A DNA stretch of 64,000 nt from Aphrophora alni (GCA_963513935.1 OY740769.1:70945712-71009711), one strand, 5' to 3'; shown: positions 15,684 to 28,679, counted from the stretch's first letter. Notes: generated from the sequence alone by a model not told the origin. Numbers and translations: made by a program.

Positions 15684-15924
15684 AAGTCTCGTGCAGCTAT
15701 ATTTATAGCCAAAAACTACCGTATTCTCGTACCAATTTATTTCCCTCACAGGGATAATACGATAGTTTGTTTTTTCACCTTTTATACGTAGTTAATTTGC
15801 AAATTTTTCCTTCTCTTGTTGAGATTATTTATTTATGATTAGTTTGCTATCGTCAAAGTCTTTAAATCCTTTCATTTTAATTAATTTTCAGTAATTAGTC
15901 TTTTTTATTGAAACATAAGCGAGT

Positions 15925-15985
15925 TGGTATCCTTGGCTCCGCCCATTTCGACGTCACGAAGCGATGACATTTCAGCCTCTGCATA
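15925..15985. promoter_or_regulatory. GC-richer promoter-like patch
   Basis: GGCTCCGCCC (an Sp1-type GC-box form) is followed 12 bp later by GACGTCAC (a CRE-like octamer) in an otherwise very AT-rich stretch. Neither site has an attached gene. It most likely belongs to the inserted LTR-like sequence. Confidence 0.3.
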
Positions 15986-17970
15986 TTCCGACTTGCTACT
16001 GTACAATTTCCTATTGTTTCTTCTTTATATTAATTTAATGGTTTTTCTAATTACTTTTTAGTGTTTTAATCACCAGCATCTTGTAGGTCTTGATCTCTTC
16101 TTTCGCGAGAAGTTCGCGTGGTGATTATCGGACCGCCCGTTCACCTGTAATCGGTTACGCAATTTTCGGTGTGATTTTCGGTTTTGGTTTATCACACCTT
16201 TCACATTACAGTTTTGAAACTTCACTAATCTGTTTATCTTGTGTAACGAATGCACTAGCCGCTGCGATGATTCTCTGTGACCTTCAGATCCTAGCTTTTT
16301 CACACGTCTTCATTTGGGGGGGGGGGGGTTATTATATACTGATAACCCTGAGACTTACATTTTCTATTTCATACTTAAATCTAAACAGGTTTTCCAAATT
16401 TTAGATTTCTACCTTTATCTCTGTCCCCACAAAGGTGTGAAAACTGTAACTTTTTTATTTTAATTAATTTAATTTTTTTTTCCTTTAATTATTTGTAAAA
16501 CTTTACTTTATCAATTATCTCTATACAACCCTTTATCAAAATTTACTTTTATTTATGTTTTATTCAACTTTTAATCTTTATCCTTTCACTTAACTTTTTT
16601 AAATATTACGTTAATCAAAATTTTTCTAAGAATATTTTATTCTTAGAATTCTTTATCGATTTCAGAAATATCAAGGTTTTTTATTTTTAAATAATTTTGA
16701 AAATTTTTGGATTCTTCATTCAAATCTATTGTAGCGTGTGTTAATTTTTATGAAATAACCGTAACTGATCTGTATTGCGTACAACTTGTACTACAATTAC
16801 ACATTCTATAACAGTATTATTTCATATTTTCAAGATTCATCAAATACAGATTTTTTATTCAAAATCTAACGACATACGATTTTACTGTCACAACGGGTAG
16901 GCAAAAGTTGACGTTATACCGAGTCATAGGTCAGTTTCACCGACTCGCGGTGAACAGCAAAGTTGCTTACAATTCAGCCAAACCTTGTATTAGGATTAGA
17001 TTTTGATTTTTTCTTTTTTGACCAAAATATAATCCCATACAACGAATTTCCGTTGTAGTTCATTAGACAAAATTATTTTTATTAGTAAACACAATGTGTT
17101 TTGCTACAAATTTGCTATGAAGGAAGACCAATTTACAACATAACCTCTATCTCTAGATAGCCTCCATATTTGATGTCTGACAATAACATTCTCTCAGAAC
17201 AATATATTCTACAAACAATAATACTGATATTGTAATTTGTATACACAATTTATAATAAATACATAAAACAAACCTTCAGAATAACAGAAATATAATCCCA
17301 AGTCAATAAACGCTACGGCTTTCATATGTCATTTTAGTCAAAACTTCGCTATCTTCCGAGTAAAAAACAATAACCTCAAACTAACTCTAGGATATATCAA
17401 GTAATACCAACTTGTAGAATCTTCTCTACAACATACTGTAATGATTGGTTACAAAATATCGATTGAATAATCGATTATCTTATTAAGTAAACTGCACCGA
17501 ATGCCAAGTGAAATTCGTTCCGTTTGGTTACTACTTTGGTTAAGTAGAAATATCTCGCGATCTATGTCACATAGAACAATTTGTAAACCACAGATAGAAA
17601 GAGAAAGATGTGATCTACAGATCAGTGTTTTGGTCAACCTGTTTGACAGAAAAATAGATTTGTGAACATATGAGAAAAAATGGTGTTGTTTCTACTTTCA
17701 ACCGCACAGTTCAAATCTTTGACGTTACGTATAAAAAATATGCGAACTTCAGCAATTTTTGGAATATAATTTATAACATTTTGTGGTATTTTTTTGCATG
17801 ATTATGTATCTACGGAACATTAGCTTTCCAACGGTATTTTATTTATTGCGATAGGACAATTCTAAATGGGCGAAATGTTGAATTGTAAAAACCGCGTTTT
17901 CCGGTCGTTAGATTAAACCATGCATTAAAAATTGACCCGCTAGCGAGTTGCATAACCGTCGGAGGGTTAA

Positions 17971-19645
17971 ACACATTACTACTTTTTCCTTCCACATTAG
18001 CATCTGAAACTCCTATAGATGTGAAATAATTTAATACAATACTGTTATCTTAATTCCATACTTATAAAATGTATATTTATAACTTTTTTATATTGGCGGA
18101 AAATATGCCTGCCATGCCAGAACATCATCAATGTAGAGTTCTTGTCCAGGATCTAATTCTTCATTTTGTTTAGGGATGAGACGATTAGCTTACAGATTAA
18201 TCGCCGATTCATACTTCTCTTACCAATTCAGCTTTAACAATTGGAGCTCTCCACAAAAATAAATTTGTTTTTCCTTTAATGGCAAAAAACCTTTCCAGTC
18301 ATCATAACCTTATAAAAAAAATGAAGATAAAATAGAGATCCTTCTTCCTCAATATTAATCATTAAAACCGAAAAAGGTTATCAAGGAATAGGAAGACATA
18401 TTTTAGTTGAAAACAAAAATAGCATATCATCATAATTCATGTTTATGATTATAACTATAAAACAAAAGGTGAGCATTCCTACAAAATGCATTTTAACGGG
18501 TAGGAAATGCAAATCACGAAAAAAAAACTAAAATTACTAATGTCAAAATTGTAGCAGAGGTGAAGGAGTCAAAAATAAATTCTGGAGGAAGTAGGCTAGT
18601 CAAATTTTACCAGGTTTTTGTAGTACTAGTCAATTTGAAACAATTTCTTTGATTTTACACACAAAAATTGATAAATTAAAAACATTAACCCATTTGATGA
18701 AAATTTCACTTCTTTATACATTTTCCTTTCTGCATTACTCAAACACCCATTGTGATGGTCGGGGCTATAGTGGCTTAAACTTTCACTCCCAAAATGCTCA
18801 AATACACCCCAGCTGGTTGGACATTTCAGAATTTCGCACTAAACCTTTCTTAATAGGTATATCTACAACAGAAGAGTAGAACATTTTTAACGAATTTTCA
18901 TATTGGACAATGCTATAAAGAACTTTATCACAGATTTATTTAAAACTGCAAATATGCTAAAAACACTGTGGCGAATTTCAAATGATTTACTCAATACAGA
19001 TAACTCATTTAGTTGAAAACATCAAACTCTTGCGCAGCAAAAATACCTTGTAACACAAAACTTCAATGCCTTCGACCTTTTTTCGACAAAAATCAATTGT
19101 TCAAAGTTGGAGCAATCAAACACGCAACAATTCACTATAACTCTAAACATCCGCTTTTAGTCACATAATTATTATCAATCATAATAAATTATCATCATTT
19201 ACATTGTGGACCGCAACTCTTATAATCATTACTAACACAAAACTATTGTATACTCTGTTTCATACATTTTGAAATGTATTACCTTCAAAACAAAACCATC
19301 TAACAAGTTTCCGTTTATGGGCGAATTAAACTTAGAAAGATTACTCTGTCATAACCATTTCTTAGATCGGACGTTGATTTTGCCAGCCCATTTTTTGTAA
19401 AAATTCATACACTCTGCCAAAACTATCAACATTTACTTATGTATTTTGTTTGTTTCCTGCAAAAACTGTTTATTTAGAGATTGCAATGGCGGCTACAGAA
19501 GAATTCTTAGATACACTCACTCAATTCATTCCCTATAAAGGTTTATCTTCTAATTTTTATTGTGGAACTAACTTCACAATCAAATCACATTTTTCCATAT
19601 TTAAAAAAATTAAAATTTTTAAGAAAATAGCAAAATTTAAAGTAA
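17971..19645. other. Non-coding region
   Basis: AT-rich sequence. The open frame at 18649-18879 has no recognisable domain or splice context and I do not call it. Confidence 0.45.
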
Positions 19646-19765
19646 AATATTTATTTGCCTTATGTTATTATAGTTCCCTGATGTACATTTCGGTAACCAA
19701 GTTACCAAATGGTTATCGAAATGTACATCAAGAAACTATATTAACAAGGCAAATAAATAAATATT
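19646..19765. repeat. Tight imperfect palindrome, arms about 55 bp
   Basis: The left arm runs from AATATTTATTTGCCTTATGT to TTTCGGTAACCA and is the near-complement of the right arm, TGGTTATCGAAATGTACATC to AAATAAATATT. Only about 10 bases lie between the arms. Mismatches and a 4-base AAAT expansion are scattered along the stem. The RNA would form one long hairpin. It could be a degenerate foldback element or a hairpin-RNA locus; the sequence does not decide. Confidence 0.85.
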
Positions 19766-22700
19766 AAAAAATTTATTTGTGTGTGTGTTATTGTACCAAC
19801 CTGTAGTAGGAGTTTCAGTGTTTTATATTGTTCACATTCACCACAGTGCTCATTGAACATCTACTAGCAAAATTTATGTCAAAACAAAATATTAGATTTC
19901 ATTTCTTGTCGCAAAATATCATTTAACTCGCATTATTGGAGGAAAAAAATTAGTTTAATGGACTTAATCACTCTTACCTCAAGAGTCAAAGCCATATTAA
20001 ATTCACCACCTCTTGTACTACTGTTGAGTGATCCTCTGGAATTAAACATTCTAATTCCTTAACTAGACAAGCACTGGTAACTTTACCAGAAAGAAAATTT
20101 TGCTGATATTTCTCAAAATCGGCTAAAACATTGGCAACAAATTCAATCATTCAACCAACGACTTTGGAAATGTTGGAGTTTAGAATACTTGCACACTTTA
20201 CAACAAAGACTAAAGTGGACAACACTGACTGAAAATTTAAAAATATAATCTTGTCTTGATTCATGATCGTAATCATGCCCACTTGGTAGAATTGTCAGCA
20301 CTCGTTCTGGAAAGAATGGTAATGTGAAAGTAGTCACCATTCGTACCACATCTGTAGATTTTCAGTTACCCATTCACACTACCCAATAATTTCATCCATT
20401 TCTTCAATACATAATTCCAAATCACAATCCTTTTGCTCAATTAATTTTATTCTACGTAGTTCCATCACCTACCTTATTCATATACCACGTCCACCATATT
20501 TCTTATCATTCCTCGATATATATATATTCTCCTGACCATCTATATTAAGATTTATTTTAATACTCTTTTATATGTTCCTTCTGCACTTCCAGGAAAATCC
20601 CATTTTCAATCATCATATCATATCATTTATTTCAGCCGTGGACAAACTACAATTTGTATAGTCATAATCACATTTTCAACTTTTTAATTAGTATACACTA
20701 ACAATAACAAAATAGTGCATAATTAAGAGATTAAACAAAAAATACACCAAAAACAATAAATTAATACAATAACCAAAACATCGACACTGCAAGCAAGTGC
20801 ACTACCAAAAACATTATACAAACTTTTAAAATGGCCAACTTCTCAAAACTAGGCTGTGCTAAGTGTGTAACTATTTATGCTCAAAGTTCCCTCATTTATT
20901 CATTATAACGTTATGACTCTAATTTTATTAACAAAACTCATGGTTGGATTCTCTGTATATTTTCATTTATCCATACATGACCATTACTTATTATTATTAT
21001 ATTTTATTTTTAAAATAAAAAAGGGTGCCAATAAGTTTTCTGAGACTTGTACTCATTTAATTTGATATATTTTCTCAGGTCATGGATTCTTTCGAAAAGT
21101 GTACTAAGAAAAACCATGAAAACATAATTCTGCTTGCCTGAAATACACATATTAATTTGATTAGATACTATAAATGATACATACATATATGTACATTGAA
21201 ATATACACAATCATTCTTTAACAATGTTACTTTTATATTATTTTTTAGAACAATGTTTAGCAACATTGATTATCTTTATAGTTCAAAGTCTTTAAAAAAT
21301 TTAGCTCTTTTCATTGAATTTTATTAAGTACTAATTAGTTTTCTTTTAATCAACTTTACTATTCTTTTACTTTACTTCATCTTACTCATGACTGCTTTCT
21401 TCATTATGTTTCCAGATACAAAAATCCAGATTGGATGTCATCTACAAGTGTATAATACTTTCTTCAGACTCTAACTACAATCCCTCTAATACAACTCTCC
21501 ACCTATAACTTTTAACCAACTAACATCTTCTAACCAACTCTCCTAACACCAAACTACAACTTCTACCAACATAATATGATTTCTTACATAATATACTTCT
21601 ATACATTTACAAAATATTCCTGGTCGTTTATAAAATTTAATATTTTATTCTTTTTTTTATTTATTTTTATTCTATAACACTTCAACAATATCCGTTCACA
21701 AATCTAATCCGATCATTCGTGTAACCGGATAATCTGATATAGTATGATTTTAGTTTTGTATATTCAATCAAACCAATCTAAATTCACAAAAAATGTGAAG
21801 TGTTACAAATGAAAATGTATGAATGCCATACATTATATTAATTTTTTTCGTAGTGAACAAACTACAAAACAATACAACAAAAATTATTTTAATTAATTAA
21901 AATATAATAATGAAAATACCGATCGATAAAATGTAAACAATTACTCATCAAAACTTTGCACAATATGAAGAGTATATTTCACTTTTTCATTTCTTTATTT
22001 ATTCCCATAGGCAAACATATTGCATAAAACGTTATGATATATGTTATATTAACAAAACTTTTCGAAAATATAAATTTGTAAATTATATAAATATTACATT
22101 CCAAATTCAGCACAAATTTTAATTTTTATCATTATTTCCATAATTTGTTTCACCTTAATCTTTTACCGTGTTCTTTACTTTCTTTTCCCTATAGATCTTC
22201 AGTGGTATATTTTTTATAACCATCAATTTTCATTCCTAATTTAAAATTATAAATAGTTCAATTTTTTTCTAAATAAACTAATTTTTCAAATTTGAATTTC
22301 AGGGATGCCTTGGAAAAATTAAGTGTGGTTCTAAAAGCAACTCCTTGAGTCGATTGCAGGAGATCAACATTTGTTATTGTACATTCATTGTAAATATATG
22401 TGTTATATTTGTTAATAGTTTTATTAAGTATCACATCCATTTGAAATGATTTTGTTTATAAATTAATTTCAATTAACTCCATTAAAACTTTTACATTTAT
22501 TTATATATAATGTAACATAGTTCACTATGAATTGTTTGGTTTTGATTCAGACACTTTTAAAAATTAAACAGATTTTTATATATATAGTGATTTTGATTTC
22601 CAGTCTTCCTCATATTTTCCTTGTCATTTCTCTGTGAACTATAAAACAACAAAATACTAACAATGAGTAATTATTAGTATTATAGTTGGATTAATGAAAA

Positions 22701-22952
22701 ATTAATTTTCTTATTGGAATTAATTGGTGTTTATTAGTTCTAAGGAGTACAAAACAAACCAAGTGGCGCAAAAACCTGTGAAACGACTAGGCCTGCTATT
22801 ATGACTTTTTAGTCAGATAATATTTGGTTTCCCACTTTGAAATTGCTGTTACCATTGTTCTAGCATTCTCAAACAGAGTTTGCTACAAATTACAGCTTCC
22901 AAATTTTAATCATGATGCTGGTTTAACACTGTAAATGGTGAGTTCCCACTGG
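19766..22952. other. AT-rich non-coding region
   Basis: No exon or transposase signal is recognised. Short open frames (20143-20349, 20877-21065, 21010-21210, 22258-22440) have composition typical of AT-rich non-coding DNA. Confidence 0.45.
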
Positions 22953-23000
22953 GGATGAACCCATAACCTCTAACGAGCGCAAACCATTAGATTTAGATAT
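22953..23000 (-). repeat. Possible tRNA-derived SINE fragment
   Basis: GGGGATGAACCCATAACCTC followed by GAGCGCAAACCATTAGA resembles the inverse complement of a tRNA T-arm (GGTTCAT-type B box) and anticodon/D-arm region. Only one degenerate copy is seen, with no clear full cloverleaf. Confidence 0.25.
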
Positions 23001-23689
23001 TTAATGTGTCTTTACAAATTACATCAACATTCATTGCTGTTACTCAATACATTTTATTCTGTATTTTTATATCCTTAAAAATCTTTTCTATCGCCTTTTT
23101 TTTTGTGAACAATCTATTACCATTTAATAACTACCTCTTGAACTTTTGATATACCTTATTAATCAGGAAATATGATGTCTTGTGACATCAGTGACTACCA
23201 AGATCCATTTTATCTCATTCTACAAGAAGAAACAAAGTGCTCAGTTATCTTCTCAAGTCCACATTGATTCAAGACGGGTATATACAGTCTGATCTCTTCT
23301 CCATATAATGAAATTGATGGTTCCTCACAAAAAGTTCGATGTATAGAAACATCGTTAAAGAGAAACAAGATTTTTTTTTTAAATAAAAAAATTATAGTAT
23401 GTACTAATAGTTCATCGAACATAACCATATTAGGCATACCATAGTTTATAGAAAATAAAACTTCGGTTTATAAATTAATAACACTTTGTTTTAATAACAG
23501 TCACATTACATTTATTGACTCATTGAAGTCACAATTCCAATTCAATTGTGTTTTGTTTTAAAATGATTAAGTGAAGAAAAAATAAATATTTAATTTATAC
23601 TGTACATATGTAAAGCGTTAATAATATACTGTCTTTTATTGTTGGTTAGTAAAATAATTTCTAATGTACTACTCCATTACTCCATGACC

Positions 23690-24852
23690 TTTGACATAGA
23701 TTCTTCACAAAAGTTTCACATTTGTTAAGCAACCAGAAAATATCATTGGGTACGTTTTCTATTGAAGTCATTTCAAATGCTGTCAATGTTTCTTTTTTTT
23801 TATGACTTAGAATTTTGCCACACCTTTGATATTTCTGATAAATACAGCCTGAGGTTAATTATATTTTCAATAGGTTTATCACTTTCCAATGCAAAAATAA
23901 GTCTCTTGAGAATGCACTTTAAGAGTCTTGATAATGCCTTGATACATCGGTTAAAGTTTCAATGTAGTACTTGAGGTGAAAAAACCACCTTCACGTTTAT
24001 TAATTTTTTCATAACATAAGAAGGATGTGCAGGACACTTGTTAAAGGAAAGAACAACTTTTCTCTTTTGTCTAATTATTTCTTTATCAAAATTCACTAGC
24101 CATTTATCAAAAATCTCATTCGTCATCCATGATCTTTTATTAAAATCATTGTGAACTTCTAACAATTTTACTCCTTTGAAACATCTTGGCTGTTTGCTTT
24201 TTCCGATGACTAGAATTTTCATTTTCTTTTCTGGACATACTGGCACAGAGGACAACAGTAATTTTATTGTTTTCTATTTTTACCCCCAAACCATTTATCC
24301 TCTGTAAAGGTAAACATCTTATTTGGTAGACTTTTTTAAAAAATAAATTTCATCCATATTATAAAACATTATGACATTCATATTCTTCTAAAATTGACTT
24401 TAAAATTTTAGTTTTCCACTGGCCAAACTTCTTCAGATACACTTGCGCTTTCTCCCAAAATAACTTTTTCATTTATGTTGTGGTGCTTCTTAAATTTGTC
24501 TAATCAATCCAAACTTACTTGGAAAAACACATTAGTCATGTGATCGTTGTTATCGCAATACCTATAGTCATTGTTTGATTCGTAACATTCGGCCTATTGA
24601 ACAGTTAAGATTGTTGGAAATTCGTGTAAATTCGGTGGACTACTTCATCTTACAGAAGTTCTGCATCGAGAAAATTTGTATTAAGGTTTATCATTATTGC
24701 TCTGAGATTGTCAAATATTTGTCATATCGAGGTTTTTAGCCATTGTAATTCGGGCTATGGAAGCTATTTTTATCATTGAGTGTTATTAGATATTCACAAG
24801 GAATTAACAAAAATTGTCCTATAAAGAAATTTGTCATATTGAGGTTCCACTG
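23690..24852 (-). mobile_element. Degenerate Tigger/pogo element
   Basis: Its high-coordinate end, read on the minus strand, is CAGTGGAACCTCAATATGAC and is followed by TA at 24853-24854, a typical pogo/Tigger terminus. Minus-strand reading frames inside encode pieces of a Tigger (DDE_1) transposase in the correct order. I did not find the other inverted end, so the low-coordinate edge is only the limit of plausible coding similarity. Confidence 0.7.
23870..24540 (-). pseudogene. Tigger-type DDE transposase pseudogene
   Basis: On the minus strand, successive pieces match a Tigger transposase: an N-terminal DNA-binding end with GESASVSEE (about 24430), NMDE at the first catalytic position (about 24360), a FTFTEDK-type segment, then the open frame 23959-24255. 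That frame carries KILVIGKSKQPRCFKGVK, WMTNEIFDKWL and VVLSFNKCPAHPS. Further on, QPMYQGIIKTLKV (about 23920) lies in another frame. In functional relatives the second motif reads D-N-C-P-A-H; here the aspartate position is changed (FNKCPAH), and the usual QPLDQG reads QPMYQG. In-frame stops and at least two frame changes are present. The gene is dead. Confidence 0.85.
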
Positions 24853-24854
24853 TA

Positions 24855-25680
24855 CAACTTACTTGCATATATTCCTGCCAGTTTTAAGTAACAAAAGTTT
24901 ACTTAATTGTACTGGTATTTCTCAAGGCAAAAGTAACTTACAGAGTTCACTATAGCCAATGTCCAATTTCAGACTACATGCTAAAGTCAGTTACTGCTGA
25001 AATTTTCCTCTATCAATGAAAATATACTGATTAATTTTTTTGCAGTTTGAAGTGAAAATCTGCCTCTTTTATTTATTTGATAAATTTATTATGTAAATGG
25101 ATTTTAAAGAAGTAACAAAACAAATTTTTTTATGTAAAAACTATCATCTATAAAATAGTAATATTTTTTAATTTGTAAATAGACTTTTCTTACTAAGTAT
25201 AATGCTAAGTTATTTTCTTACTTGTTTATATTATTAATATGGTTTAGTCAGACATTTGCTATCATTTGTATGTATGAAAACAATGATAGCTATATACTAT
25301 ATATGACATTTCGAGAGAGTGAAACTATATATGACGTTTCGATAGAGTGAAACTTATTAAATTATATATGTTTGAAAAAGATTATGTATTTAACATTTTA
25401 TTTTACAATTATTGAATTACAATTGATATAAATTTAGTAGCTTACTCGGGGTTCAGAAGTTCAGTAGTCTATAACAATTGCCTTGGCTATTTCTACAACA
25501 TTTTTGGGTGCACAACATAATTTAAAACTATAAAAACTTAATCTAAACATTTAGGATATTTTATATCTTAAAAACTAATGAAAGGTGTGTGATGGAAGTG
25601 GATAAGTGATGGGTGAATATGATACAAAATTTTTCACAAAACTTTTTTCCTTCACCATAGTGACTTCCTTTTCCTCGCAA
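24855..25680. other. Non-coding spacer
   Basis: AT-rich sequence with no gene. A short local duplication (ACTATATATGAC(A/G)TTTCGA(G/T)AGAGTG) occurs near 25298-25350. Confidence 0.5.
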
Positions 25681-25684
25681 GTGG

Positions 25685-27193
25685 TGTAATAAATATAAAA
25701 CTGTCAGGTTTTATTTATATTTTCTTACAAACAAAAAAAAAAATTTTTAAGTTATTTATTATTGAATTAAAATTGCTCGATAAATAGGGCGCCAGGAAGC
25801 TTTCGCTTACCAATTTAGAAAATGAATTTAAATTTATTTTTGAAGTCTCAAGTTCTTTTTAAAACGTACTTGGCTCAGGTGATTTAAATAAAGATTCCAA
25901 GTCTTTTTACTGCTGAAATTTTACATAAATATTTATTAATTATTCAAAAAACATCCTACAAATCATCAACAAAAATCATATTTTGTAATTAATAGTTATC
26001 GTCTAGTTTTAATAAACAAATCATTAATTTATGTTTCCTTTTTATTATTTTTGAATTAATTAACTTTATATTTCAAATGCTTTCTTTAAAAAATGTTGCA
26101 ACAGGAATTTATTTCATGAAAGTTTAAGTAATTTTGCAAGTCTCTGAAGGAGATTTAATCTACTATTAAAAGTTTCTCTTTTTATATATTTTTTTCCTTG
26201 AGATAATCTAATATAAAATTTTAAGTAAGCAACAAGTATACAAATTAATCTAAAACATAATACAGATTTTTTAATCTAATATATAACGTATAGCGTCTAT
26301 ATCAAAACGCCGAAATAAAAAAATATAATGTCTGAACACGAGGAAAAACTGATGTCCAGCAAGTTGAAGTCCTGTGGTTCCTTATTGGTCCTCCATTGTC
26401 CAGAAGTTGTTTCCTCAAATAGTCTAAGAATGTTCATAACCTATTAAAACGTTCTGTTTTTGTGAATTCATTTCACTACGCGGTATATAGTTTTTAAATT
26501 TTTTTTTATAACACACGTATAGAATAATAGTTTTTTCCATCTATTCCGACAGGTTCTAATGTCTTAAAGTTCTTTATTCTTGTAATATTGATTATCAAAT
26601 ATAAAAGTTCAGTTAACGTATTTGTCTCACTATTTTTTATGTTTTTATTAATTAAAATCTTCACCATATTACCCTTCAAATTACATGAGTCTATTGTCCA
26701 CATTAACTTTTCAATTCTTTCCTAATAGGATATTATCACTTGAAACACTCCTTACCTCTCTTTTAACGTTTCTCCCTACATTATTAAAATCACTTTAGAC
26801 AAATTCTTAACGGGTCTGACCTCGACAAAGTTCATCTCTCGACCTTTTTAACACATCTTTTTACTCCAAGCTCCTTATTCCGACTGACTGAAACCACGAG
26901 ATTTTTCGTGTATCGTTTTCTCCAAAAAGTCCTTGACACATCATTTTATCATACATTATTAAAAATCACATTTATATGGTTTTCCATTAAAACATTCATT
27001 ATAAAATCATACTAAGACTAAATAAAGAATGTACAAAATTGTTTTCTTGGATGCTTTTTTTAAAATAATTTACAGCTTTCCTTACTTAATTTTTACCACA
27101 ATTGCATACGCTACGACCAATCAGAATCCTTGACCTACTCCTGAATAACCAATCACGTCGCTTGTTTTAACCCCATTATTTTACTATGTTACA
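25685..27193 (-). mobile_element. Solo LTR, family 1, copy A
   Basis: A 1509-bp unit begins TGTAAT and ends GTTACA on the plus strand, with GTGG immediately on both sides as a 4-bp target duplication. Terminal TG...CA plus a 4-bp duplication and no internal coding region is the expected form of a solo LTR. Read on the minus strand it starts TGTAACATAGTAAAATAATG. Near the other end is TGGCGCCC followed by GAGCAATTTT. A second complete copy, inverted, occurs at 53078-54564. The orientation is assigned only by relation to the other copies; LTR polarity itself is uncertain. Confidence 0.85.
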
Positions 27194-27678
27194 GTGGTAG
27201 TTCTTCTTTCTCTCTTTTTTTAATTTGTGATATATAATGTGAATTCTTTTACTGTTCATTTTGCACAAATTATATTATATGGAGATGTAAAATATGAATT
27301 ATATTTACATGTACTGTGGTATGAGTTTTGATGATATGTGTTATGTTTTTGGTGGATGATAATGAATATGTTTAATTGGGTGAGTTTTATGTTGTGCATG
27401 TATCATCTTATAACATTGTATTCATAACAAGAACATTCCTGTCACAATCTCTGTGAATTTCAGATTGAAATATTCATAAATAGTCGAGATATTGAAGGAG
27501 AGAGAGCAGATGAAATCAATTTTAGTTTCTGCATTTTAATATTTTCCTTCAGTAATTGAACAACTAATGATTCTATGTACTTAATATTATATATATACCC
27601 GCACACATTCATAGTGGCCATATGAACATTCTGTGAAAATTTCAATATAATTTGTCAAATTGTTCTCATTTTATAATA

Positions 27679-28679
27679 CAGTAGAACCCCTCAAACTCGA
27701 CACAATGTGGACTTTAAGGTTGTCTAGTTTGGGGGTTGTCGAGTTTTAGGGAACTTTGGTATTTAATGGTTAGGTTTGCAACAAATACTCAAAATTATTT
27801 TAAATAACTGTACATTTATTGATTATCAATGATTAAACGTTTATTGCAAAAAATTCCCTGCCTGACAACAAAAAAATAGTGTGTTCAATCACACATTAAA
27901 ATTAAATTTATCGATCGGTCAAATGAGATTTAAAAAGTGTTGGCCTTGTACAATAGGTTCAGTAAACTAAAAAGACCTATCCTAATATGCTGTAATAAAA
28001 TTTACAGTAAAGTCTACAGCAAAAAACAGATGGTCCATTAAATATTTTTAAAGATTAAAATAATTTTATATATAAAAAAACATTAGAGCAAAGTTAGCAC
28101 TGTTTGAAAAAACTTTTGATTGATCTTTGTTTTTCATTTTCGACTGGACGTCTGGCAGCTTCATCTCGAAGTCGCCGAAGAAAAAGAATGTCCATACCAA
28201 ACACAGTCCAATACAAATGCTATAAATTGAACTGCTGATCACATATAATTAAGAGTCGGATTATTTTTCTCACATGGTTAAGACCTTTAATACAAAACTT
28301 GAATCATAGTGCTACGACGCTCCGTTGAATTGTTATGACAAAAGACTTGCCGCTTACTTTAATGGAATCGGTGCTAATGACCGGTAGCATCCGGGTGGTT
28401 AGGCGCTTGGGTTCACAACAGTATGAATGTTTTGACAACAAATGTTTAGGGCTGTCCTGGTCTACCTGGACCCTTTATCTCTAACTTTGGCCTCTACTAT
28501 ACAGTAGGATTAGATAGTGGCTAGACAAAGGAGCATCCCTCACAGCTGTATAAACAAAAGTAACAAGCCTCAACCTCCAGGCATCCGGCAGGCGCACATG
28601 GCGTAAAACAATGCAGTGATGACCTTGGAAATCCCATGCTCCTTGTCACTGGCCCTGTCGAGTTTGAGGGGTTCTACTG
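27679..28679. mobile_element. Pogo/Tigger-like non-autonomous element
   Basis: The ends are perfect 23-bp inverted repeats, beginning CAGTAGAACCCCTCAAACTC, with TA on each side. The subterminal region on the left repeats the motif in inverted form (TTGGGGGTTGTCGAGTTTTA), giving a hairpin. The 1001-bp interior has no transposase. The end sequence resembles, but is not the same as, the MITE at 674-1453, so they may belong to related families. Confidence 0.85.

Larger units (their letters stand above)
14220..16740. mobile_element. Probable insertion inside piggyBac-like copy 2; possible LTR
   Basis: This block interrupts the match between the two piggyBac-like copies. It contains five tandem repeats (15426-15683), a TATA-like CTATATTTATAGCC shortly downstream, and a GC-richer segment near 15925-15985 with GGCTCCGCCC and GACGTCAC. 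This arrangement resembles the promoter/enhancer region of a long LTR, but I could not fix TG...CA ends or a target duplication. The edges given are those where similarity to copy 1 fades. Confidence 0.45.
13205..17966. mobile_element. Non-autonomous piggyBac-like element, copy 2, with internal insertion
   Basis: TTAA flanks both sides. The left end CCCTACAGGCGGCGCATG and the inverted right end CCCTCCGACGGTTATG are imperfect inverted repeats. Roughly the first 1 kb matches the left part of copy 1 (for example CATATAAGACATCATTTTTC at 13282). The last 0.8 kb matches the right part of copy 1, including ACGGAACATTAGCTTTCCAA at 17813 versus 11038. The middle, about 14.2-16.7 kb, has no counterpart in copy 1 and is best explained as a later insertion. 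No transposase is encoded. Confidence 0.72.

Noticed and set aside
16090..16404. 104-codon open frame as a membrane protein
   Set aside because: It is interrupted by a poly-G run, has no homologue I recognise and sits in the inserted LTR-like block, overlapping an antisense open frame.
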